From an uncultured Veillonellaceae bacterium (lineage in GTDB: Bacteria; Bacillota; Negativicutes; Selenomonadales; Selenomonadaceae), in contig CAMFES010000007.1 of NCBI GenBank assembly GCA_945949525.1, positions 1-42,449 of the forward strand: 42,449 nucleotides of DNA. Direction: 5' to 3'. This document shows positions 25,067 through 31,068 of the stretch, piece by piece. A program made the translations under genes and the position numbers. Each line of letters starts with the position of its first letter. Position 1 is the first letter of the stretch. A model generated the notes under the pieces. It did not search any database. It was given only the letters and a program-made list of their open reading frames with translations, and was not told where the DNA came from.

Positions 25067-27066
25067 GCTTTGTGCATGTTCTGGATGACAACACCATTAA
25101 TAAGATTGCCGCCGGTGAGGTGGTGGAGCGTCCGGCCTCCGTTATCAAGGAGCTGGTGGAAAATGCCATTGATGCCCACGCTGACCGTATCGAGGTGGAG
25201 ATTGCCGCAGGCGGCACCAGCTTTATGCGGGTGTCGGACAACGGCATCGGCATGAGCCGTCAGGATGCGGAGAAGGCCATTCTCCGCCATGCCACCAGCA
25301 AGATTGTAAAGGTGGATGATTTGCTGACTATCGGTACCCTGGGCTTTCGGGGGGAGGCGCTGCCAAGCATCGCCTCGGTATCTCGCTTTTCACTTACTAC
25401 CCGTCAGGCAGGCTCTGAGCTTGGGACGGAGATTAAAATCAGCGGCGGCAGCCAGCCGGAAATCGGGGAAACAGGCTGCGGCATCGGCACTACCATCAGG
25501 GTGGAGGATTTGTTTTTTAATACTCCCGCCAGAAAAAAGTTTTTAAAAACCAACAATACAGAGGGCGGCAAAATCAATGAGTTTATCATAAAGCTGGCTA
25601 TTTCCAATCCGCAGATTGCCTTTAAGCTGATAAATAATAATAAGCTGGCCGTGTCTACGCCTGGCAATGGAGATTTAAAGGATACCCTGCAAAGTATTTA
25701 TGGCGGTACTGTGGGGAGCGCGCTGCTGCCTTTGGAGTTTGAGGACGAGGATATCAGGCTGACCGGCTTTGTTACCAAGCCCTCCGCTATAAGAAGCAGC
25801 CGCAGCTGGCAGACCTTTATCGTCAACGGCAGAATCATTGCCAACCGCGCTATTGCCAAGGCTATTGACAATGCCTACCATGCCCTGATACCCAAGACCG
25901 GCTATCCGTTGGTGGCACTGAACATTCATGTGCCTCAGAATACGATAGATGTGAATGTGCATCCTCAGAAGAGCGAGATGAAGTTTGAGGATGAGGGCAG
26001 GGTGTTCAAGGCCGTCTACAAGGCTGTGCTGGATGCCATCAGGCCAAAGGATGAGGCACGGCAGCTGGGGAATATGGCAGCCGGGGTGGAAAAGGCGGAG
26101 ATAGACAGGCATGTGGCCCATAGCTGGCAATCCATGCAGGAGAGCTTGCAGAATGAGCCTGAGCAGGCGGCGGGGAAGCCTTATATGGAAAGCCTGCTGG
26201 GGGCAAAAGACGCGGGAAGTGCTTCGTCAGCAGCTGTCAGGTATGTGCCTGTGTATGAGGAACGCAGGCAGGCGGCAATGCACTGGCGGGAGGCATCTGC
26301 TGTGCCTGAGGCTGGTTCAGATGTTGTGTCTGACGCTGTTTCTGGTATTGCGGCTGATGTTGTGACTGGCACTGTTTCTGACGCCGTGCCTGATTCGGCG
26401 CCTGCGTCCATGTCTAAGCCTACGTCTATGTCCATGTCCATGTCTAAGCCTACGTCTATGTCTGTACCTGTGGAAAGCGGCGGAGCCGGGGTATGTCCGA
26501 TGGTGCCTATCGGGCAGGTGGACAATACATATATTATTGCTCAGGACGCGGATGGATTGTATATTGTTGACCAGCATGCCGCCCATGAGCGCATTTTGTT
26601 TGACAGGTTTTCAGCCCGGGCGGGGGATATTCCCGTTCAGCAGCTTTTGGTGCATCTGATGCTGGATTTTAGCAGTCATGAGGCGGAGATTATCGAGGCA
26701 AATCTGCCTATGCTGAAAGAGCTTGGATTTGGGCTGGAGCCTGCGGGGCCGAAGCAGTTCCGGCTGACCGAAGTGCCTGCGGATGTGCCATCCGGGGAAG
26801 CGGAGGATTTCATTCGGGAAATTCTGGCGGCGCTGGAGGAGCTGCATAAGCCATCAGCGGCAGAGCTTCGTCAGGCGGCCATTGCCACTGCCTCCTGCAA
26901 GGCGGCCATCAAGGCCGGCTTCAAGCTGAATTTCCGGCAGATGGAGATTTTGCTGACGGAGCTGAACGATACGGCAATGCCCTATACCTGCCCTCATGGA
27001 AGGCCGACAATTATCAAATTCAGCACCGATGAGCTGGCCAAGATGTTTAAGAGGACAGGATTTTGA
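25063..27066 (+). CDS. mutL: DNA mismatch repair protein MutL (endonuclease type)
   Basis: 667 residues. The GHKL ATPase domain spans about 1-330 (IAAGEVVERPASVIKELVENAIDA start, with the ATP-lid block GFRGEALPSIASV). A long low-complexity linker runs from about 340 to 480, with Ser/Met/Pro/Thr repeats. The C-terminal dimerisation/endonuclease domain carries VDQHAAHERILFDRF, ASCKAAIKAG and CPHGRPTI, as in nicking MutL of bacteria lacking MutH. The metal motif DQHA-x2-E-x4-E has Asp instead of Glu at its last position. ATG 25063 overlaps the mutS stop (ATGA). A perfect in-frame 24-bp duplication lies in the linker. Confidence 0.96.
   Translation: MSFVHVLDDNTINKIAAGEVVERPASVIKELVENAIDAHADRIEVEIAAGGTSFMRVSDNGIGMSRQDAEKAILRHATSKIVKVDDLLTIGTLGFRGEALPSIASVSRFSLTTRQAGSELGTEIKISGGSQPEIGETGCGIGTTIRVEDLFFNTPARKKFLKTNNTEGGKINEFIIKLAISNPQIAFKLINNNKLAVSTPGNGDLKDTLQSIYGGTVGSALLPLEFEDEDIRLTGFVTKPSAIRSSRSWQTFIVNGRIIANRAIAKAIDNAYHALIPKTGYPLVALNIHVPQNTIDVNVHPQKSEMKFEDEGRVFKAVYKAVLDAIRPKDEARQLGNMAAGVEKAEIDRHVAHSWQSMQESLQNEPEQAAGKPYMESLLGAKDAGSASSAAVRYVPVYEERRQAAMHWREASAVPEAGSDVVSDAVSGIAADVVTGTVSDAVPDSAPASMSKPTSMSMSMSKPTSMSVPVESGGAGVCPMVPIGQVDNTYIIAQDADGLYIVDQHAAHERILFDRFSARAGDIPVQQLLVHLMLDFSSHEAEIIEANLPMLKELGFGLEPAGPKQFRLTEVPADVPSGEAEDFIREILAALEELHKPSAAELRQAAIATASCKAAIKAGFKLNFRQMEILLTELNDTAMPYTCPHGRPTIIKFSTDELAKMFKRTGF
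26407..26460 (+). repeat. In-frame duplicated 24-bp unit inside mutL
   Basis: A 24-bp unit at 26407-26430 (begins TCCATGTCTAAG, ends ACGTCTATG) recurs identically at 26437-26460, separated by TCCATG (26431-26436). It encodes SMSKPTSM twice. All lengths are multiples of three, so gain or loss of a copy would keep the mutL frame. Confidence 0.95.
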
Positions 27067-27114
27067 ATATCGCACAATAATATCGCGTAATAATATCGCG
27101 TAATAATATCGCGA
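27065..27114 (+). repeat. Three 13-bp tandem repeats plus a partial copy
   Basis: AATAATATCGCGT at 27076-27088 and again at 27089-27101, then AATAATATCGCGA at 27102-27114. A degenerate partial copy (GAATATCGCAC, 27065-27075) overlaps the mutL stop codon. The repeats run directly into the base of the structured element that starts at 27113. Each copy contains a TAATAT box. Confidence 0.93.
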
Positions 27115-27418
27115 ACGGCATGGCAGTACCATTCTTGGGCACGCTCGCGCTATTAGGTGCAGTGCAGTCCAATGGTCTATGTGCTACTTTCGGTCTAAAT
27201 CCCCATCTACGTTGTTGCCGTCGGTCGGCATGGAACCACCATGCCTTCCTCCGGCGCCTAGCAGCTAGGGATTTATCCTCGAAATTAACACATGACCACA
27301 GGACTGCACTGCACCACACGCCTAGCGGTACTAAACTCACACTGCGCCTGTGGCTTGTGTATCGTTAAGTACCGAGGCGCGTCTCAGTGCCCTATGAATG
27401 GTACATGCCATGCCGTTC
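27113..27418 (+). ncRNA. Large structured element, probable novel RNA
   Basis: No convincing gene lies in this gap, and the sequence folds by hand into a long multi-branched structure. Closing helix: GAACGGCATGGCA (27113-27125) with TGCCATGCCGTTC (27406-27418), then TACCATTC (27127-27134) with GAATGGTA (27396-27403), GGGCAC (27137-27142) with GTGCCC (27387-27392), and CGCGC (27146-27150) with GCGCG (27377-27381). Arm 1: GGTGCAGTGCAGTCC (27156-27170) with GGACTGCACTGCACC (27301-27315), GGTC with GACC, ATGTG with CACAT, TTTCG with CGAAA, AAATCCC (27197-27203) with GGGATTT (27268-27274), and an inner hairpin GGCATGG-AACCA-CCATGCC (27227-27245). Arm 2: CGGTACT (27326-27332) with AGTACCG (27368-27374). 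Internal loops and bulges suggest RNA rather than a simple DNA palindrome. Strand and function are not established; a mobile or DNA-hairpin element is the alternative. No T-tract follows on either side. Confidence 0.7.
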
Positions 27419-27443
27419 TTCGTTCCTGCTGAAATGTACATAA

Positions 27444-27473
27444 TTGTCATACTGTCTTTCGTTACTGTTAAAA
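27444..27473 (+). promoter_or_regulatory. Possible promoter for the methyltransferase gene
   Basis: TTGTCA at 27444-27449, an 18-base spacer and TTAAAA at 27468-27473, in an AT-rich stretch 39 bases before the GTG start. A weak match. Confidence 0.35.
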
Positions 27474-27511
27474 ATGTTCGATAAATAAATTTAGTCTGGT
27501 GGTGAAGTTTT

Positions 27512-28291
27512 GTGGTTGCAGTAGTGACTACAGATAGAAAATGTCATAGGGAGAGCCTTGAGCTGGCGGCTGAGATGGCGGAAAGGCTGGGGCTGCAGCT
27601 GGTGCCACGGCAGAAGGAGTCGGTGGCGGAGCTGATGGAGCGCTATCAGGCTGATGCGGTGCTGGTGGCTTTGCAGAAGGAGCTGCGCCTGCATACGGAG
27701 GCAGGGGAGCTGTTTTTTCATCCCAATATGTCACAGCTCCGGCTGAAAAACCTGCGGCTGGGGGACAAGGATCACATGACGGAGGCTATGGGCTTGCGGG
27801 AGGGGATGTCAGTGCTGGACTGCACCCTGGGCTTTGGTGCGGATGCCATAGTGGCCAGCTTTGGCGTAGGAGAAAGTGGCAGTGTTACGGGACTGGAGGT
27901 CAGTCCCCTGCTTGCGGCAGTGACAGGCTACGGCCTGCAGCATTTTCTGCCGGGCAACTATCCTTTGTATGCCGCCATGCGGCGCATCAACGTGGTAAAT
28001 GAGGATTATCTGAGCTATCTTCGCCAGCAGCCGGACAACTCCGTGGATGTGGTGTATTTTGACCCCATGTTCAGAAAGCCCCTGACTGCCAGCAGCAGTA
28101 TTTCGCCCCTGCGGGGGGTGGCTGACCACCGTCCCTTGTCGGAGGAAGCCGTAGCGGAGGCCTGCCGTGTGGCAAGGTCGCGTGTGGTTATGAAGGAAGC
28201 CAGCGGCAGCGGTGAATTTGCCCGCCTGGGCTTCAGCAGATTGGTGGGCGGCAGGTATTCCAAGGTGCATTACGGTGTGCTGGAGCTGTAA
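27512..28291 (+). CDS. RsmJ-like class I SAM-dependent methyltransferase
   Basis: 259-residue Rossmann-fold methyltransferase. The SAM-binding motif I is LDCTLGFGADAIVASFG (about residues 100-116). The catalytic motif DVVYFDPMFRKPL near 184-196 resembles the DPMFP motif of the 16S rRNA guanine methyltransferase RsmJ (DUF548). Substrate is therefore probably a guanine in rRNA or another RNA, an inference from motif IV. The start is a GTG at 27512 with GGTGG about 8 bases upstream. It directly follows the large structured element with only about 90 bases between. A strong promoter for the next gene begins 50 bases after its stop. Confidence 0.8.
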   Translation: MVAVVTTDRKCHRESLELAAEMAERLGLQLVPRQKESVAELMERYQADAVLVALQKELRLHTEAGELFFHPNMSQLRLKNLRLGDKDHMTEAMGLREGMSVLDCTLGFGADAIVASFGVGESGSVTGLEVSPLLAAVTGYGLQHFLPGNYPLYAAMRRINVVNEDYLSYLRQQPDNSVDVVYFDPMFRKPLTASSSISPLRGVADHRPLSEEAVAEACRVARSRVVMKEASGSGEFARLGFSRLVGGRYSKVHYGVLEL

Positions 28292-28341
28292 GCTTGAACA
28301 AAAAATGAAGCTAATTGCCCAGTTATTTGAACAAAAATCGG

Positions 28342-28371
28342 TTGACCATGTATCCATTTTTTGAGTATAAT
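28342..28371 (+). promoter_or_regulatory. Strong sigma-A promoter for the beta-barrel gene
   Basis: TTGACC at 28342-28347, an 18-base spacer and a perfect TATAAT at 28366-28371, leaving a leader of about 35-40 bases before the ribosome binding site and ATG of the outer-membrane protein gene. It is the best consensus promoter seen in the window. Confidence 0.82.
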
Positions 28372-28414
28372 TGTCTCGTGTTTTTTTACAGATGGTTATA
28401 GTGGGGGAATGGAT

Positions 28415-29518
28415 ATGTTAAAAATGATGCCGGAAAGGGCAAAAAGCTCTTTGGCCAAGGTAATGACGGCGCTGACTGTGGTGGCAGGTGCCCAGGGCGT
28501 GGCGGCGGTTGCCGTGCCGGAGCCAAGTACAGAGATTGATGTTGATGCGCAGGTTGATGGCTATGAGCTGTTTGGGCTAAAGGTGGCTGATGCTGCTGCG
28601 TATGATGACGCCGATGAGCTGGCAGCAGTCAATAGAGCCATCTGCAATACGCAGAAGTGCTTCTTCTTTATGTCACGTATTGCCAACAATGATATTCATA
28701 AGCGTATGGGTGACCTGCGGGACAATACAGTCGAGGAGGGCGTTTGGCTCCGCAGCTATGGCGGTGACGGTGACATGGAAGGCGGCATGAGCTATAAGAT
28801 GCTGGGCATTCAGGGTGGCTATGACAGGACTTATGAGCGCAATGACGGCAAGGTGATTGCCGGTGTCAGCTACCTGTATACCAGGGCGGATTTTAACGGT
28901 GCCGGGGCTGATGGCAGTGGCAATGGTAATTTTATCGGTGCCTATGGCAGCTTTGTGGGCAACAAGGGACATTATATTGATGCCATCCTGAAATATGGCA
29001 AGATGTCCAATGAGATTATAGCCAATGATGAAATTACCCATAAGAGATATACTGGTGATACAGGCTCCGGTGTACTGAACACTTCGCTGGAGTATGGCTA
29101 TCGTCAGCAGCTGAAGAATGGCTACTACATAGAGCCGCAGGTGGAGCTGAATTACAGCCGTATGGACGGCGATGATTTCAGCATGAGTAATGGTGCCAGG
29201 ATTAACATGGAGGCTTCTGATTCCCTCGTAGGCAGGGCAGGCTTTAATTTTGGCAAAAAGCTGGACAATGGCAATGTGTATCTGATCTGTTCCCTGCTTC
29301 GGGAGTTTGTGGGTGAAAATACCACCTATATGACCTTTGGAGCGCTTCATGACAAAGCTACGGCTGACTTCAAGGATACATGGATGGAGTACGGCATTGG
29401 CTTCAATCTCAAGACTGCACCACAGCAGAATCTTTACGGCGAGCTGACCCGCACCGCTATGGCGGACAAGCTGTCAGAAAACTGGCGCGTAAATCTGGGC
29501 TACAGGTGGAGCTTCTAA
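28415..29518 (+). CDS. Outer-membrane autotransporter-type beta-barrel protein
   Basis: 367 residues. A basic N-terminus and hydrophobic core (SSLAKVMTALTVVAGAQG) form a signal peptide with cleavage probably after GVAAVA. A region of about 80 residues, acidic then with a Cys pair (AICNTQKC), follows. The C-terminal ~260 residues show alternating amphipathic strands and Gly/Tyr-rich turns (VWLRSYGGDGDM, MLGIQGGYDRTYE, NTSLEYGYRQQL) ending NLGYRWSF, the aromatic C-terminus recognised by the BAM machinery. It looks like an autotransporter beta-domain with no sizeable passenger. Such a protein implies an outer membrane. The start was set at ATG 28415 because GGGGG at 28403-28407 is 7 bases upstream; ATG 28409 is too close to it. 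Confidence 0.82.
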   Translation: MLKMMPERAKSSLAKVMTALTVVAGAQGVAAVAVPEPSTEIDVDAQVDGYELFGLKVADAAAYDDADELAAVNRAICNTQKCFFFMSRIANNDIHKRMGDLRDNTVEEGVWLRSYGGDGDMEGGMSYKMLGIQGGYDRTYERNDGKVIAGVSYLYTRADFNGAGADGSGNGNFIGAYGSFVGNKGHYIDAILKYGKMSNEIIANDEITHKRYTGDTGSGVLNTSLEYGYRQQLKNGYYIEPQVELNYSRMDGDDFSMSNGARINMEASDSLVGRAGFNFGKKLDNGNVYLICSLLREFVGENTTYMTFGALHDKATADFKDTWMEYGIGFNLKTAPQQNLYGELTRTAMADKLSENWRVNLGYRWSF

Positions 29519-29613
29519 CAACAGGATAATGAGCAGATAGGCTTTCTCATGGAAGGATTAGGGATAATTCTGCGTGGGGAAGCCTTGTTTTGTGTTGTAT
29601 GGGGGGAGTAGTT

Positions 29614-30591
29614 ATGCAGGAAAAATTTCATTGTGCCTTTGGCGTGGACGCAAACTATGTAAAATATGCCGGAATTGTCATGACCTCTATTGTGTTGAAA
29701 AATCCGGGACATCCAGTGGTATTTCATCTTTTTGCCAAGGGCATCAATGATGAAGATATGGAAAAGCTGGAGGAAATGGAGAATCTGTACAGCAATGTGG
29801 AGATATGCGTCTATGAGATTACCAAGGAACTGACGGAAATGGATGAGGCACTGGGCAATATCGGCAGAGGCAGGCTGAACAATACAGTGTTAATCAGATT
29901 GCTGGTGCCTGTCATGGTTCCCGATGATGTGAAACGGGTGCTGTATCTGGATGCGGATATGCTGTGCGTCAACAGGCTGGACAGTCTGTGGCAGACTGAT
30001 TTGGAGGGACATCCGCTGGCAGCTGTCAACGAAGATACTCATAAAAGAAGCGCTAAAAGGCTGAATATCAGGACAGAAAATTATCTGAATGCCGGCTGTA
30101 TGCTGATTGATGTGGCAAAATGGCGCGCTATGAATTTGACACAGGCGGTATTGGTTGACTTTAAACAGAATAAGCCGAGATATATAGTGCTGGAGCAGGA
30201 TGCCATCAATCATGTATTGCAGGGGGATTTCAAGATTCTGGACAGCAGCACCATATTGCTTATGGACGCCTTCAATCACAAGAAAATCCATTGCGATGAT
30301 AAAAAGAACATTTTCTGGCATTTTATCGGTGAAGGCAAGCCATGGTTTGAGTATGCAGATGAGCAGATAGCGAAGCCTTACTGGCAGGTAGTAGGGCGTT
30401 CTTTTTGGTATGGCATGGAAAAGCTGGTCAGCAAAAGCATCCAAATATGCTATCTGGCGGGAAAAAATGCGGAGAAGCAGGGGGACTACAAAGCTGCGGC
30501 AAAATACCTAGGGGCTGTGAGCTACAGGCTCATGGAGGATTATCTGCGCAATCATAAGCAAGGCAAATTTGATGAGGATGATGATTTGTAG
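29614..30591 (+). CDS. Glycosyltransferase family 8 protein
   Basis: 325-residue GT8 (LgtC/RfaJ-like) retaining transferase. The start FHCAFGVDANYVKYAGIVM binds the nucleotide sugar, the metal-binding DxD is in RVLYLDADMLCV (about residue 115), and NYLNAGCMLIDVAKWR and EQDAINHVLQGDF follow. GT8 enzymes here usually add glucose or galactose to lipooligosaccharide cores (family knowledge), which fits a diderm. The C-terminal ~60 residues include a helical extension. The ribosome binding site GGGGGGAG lies 6 bases before ATG 29614; ATGs further upstream lack one. Confidence 0.87.
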   Translation: MQEKFHCAFGVDANYVKYAGIVMTSIVLKNPGHPVVFHLFAKGINDEDMEKLEEMENLYSNVEICVYEITKELTEMDEALGNIGRGRLNNTVLIRLLVPVMVPDDVKRVLYLDADMLCVNRLDSLWQTDLEGHPLAAVNEDTHKRSAKRLNIRTENYLNAGCMLIDVAKWRAMNLTQAVLVDFKQNKPRYIVLEQDAINHVLQGDFKILDSSTILLMDAFNHKKIHCDDKKNIFWHFIGEGKPWFEYADEQIAKPYWQVVGRSFWYGMEKLVSKSIQICYLAGKNAEKQGDYKAAAKYLGAVSYRLMEDYLRNHKQGKFDEDDDL

Positions 30592-30617
30592 AAAATGGTG
30601 CCGTGAAATAGGTAATA

Positions 30618-30626
30618 TGCTATACT
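30618..30626 (+). promoter_or_regulatory. Possible extended -10 before the glf remnant
   Basis: TG-C-TATACT, with TATACT at 30621-30626, lies about 55 bases before the GTG of the pseudogene. No -35 match. Perhaps the surviving promoter of the former glf gene. Confidence 0.35.
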
Positions 30627-30681
30627 TGGGTAAAGTTGCATGAATTAGCGTGCAGGAGATTGATTTACGGGAGAGATAACT

Positions 30682-30976
30682 GTGTATGATTATCTGATAG
30701 TGGGCAGTGGGTTGTATGGTGCGGTGTTTGCCCATGAGATGAAGAAGGCTGGTAGGTCTATCTGCCATTAAACATGAACACCTTCAGCAAGATGTGGGGC
30801 GTGGTTACCCCGAAGGAAGCGGCGGCGAAGATTGCCCGGCAGCGCAGGGCGTGGCAGTGATGAACTACACGGAGCGTCAGGTGCCGTATACAAGGGTGAT
30901 CGAGCATAAGCATTTTGAGTTCGGCACCCAGCCTGTGACCTATATCACCAGGGAATATCCTGCTGATTGGCAACCG
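30682..30976 (+). pseudogene. glf: UDP-galactopyranose mutase remnant, three fragments
   Basis: Three pieces of a Glf protein follow each other in three different frames. Piece 1 begins at GTG 30682 (GGGAGAG ribosome binding site upstream) and reads MYDYLIVGSGLYGAVFAHEM, the FAD-binding N-terminus, to about 30761. Piece 2 (about 30762-30846) reads LPLNMNTFSKMWGVVTPKEA, from about residue 80-110 of a normal protein. Piece 3 (about 30848-30976) reads VMNYTERQVPYTRVIEHKHF and FGTQPVTYITREYPADWQPG, from the C-terminal third. A normal Glf has about 370 residues, so at least two internal deletions and a 3' deletion have occurred. Glf would have made UDP-galactofuranose for surface glycans; the neighbouring GT8 gene fits a former glycan locus. 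Confidence 0.88.
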
Positions 30977-30978
30977 GG

Positions 30979-31000
30979 GCAGCCTGCGGGCTGCTTTTTT
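30979..31000 (+). terminator. Terminator after the glf remnant
   Basis: GCAGCC (30979-30984), a four-base loop, GGCTGC (30989-30994) and six T (30995-31000). The last glf fragment runs straight into this hairpin, so a deletion probably joined the coding remnant to a pre-existing terminator. Confidence 0.82.
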
Positions 31001-31068
31001 ATTGCAATACTTATGTTTTTGCTATAAAATGTAGGTGAGGAGATTGTTGCCAAAAAGGGGGGCTGTGT

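Noticed and set aside
27065-27114. CRISPR array
   Set aside because: The 13-bp units are directly tandem without spacers, and no cas gene is present.
27120-27368. An 82-codon + strand frame within the structured element
   Set aside because: No ribosome binding site, no family similarity, and its bases are largely explained by long-range pairing of the element.
27113-27418. RNase P RNA, tmRNA, SRP RNA or 6S RNA as the identity of the structured element
   Set aside because: None of the conserved core sequences of these RNAs is visible (no GAGGAAAGUCC-type core, no tRNA-like ends with a tag frame, no SRP GGAA/GCAG apical loop), and the shape does not fit a 6S hairpin.
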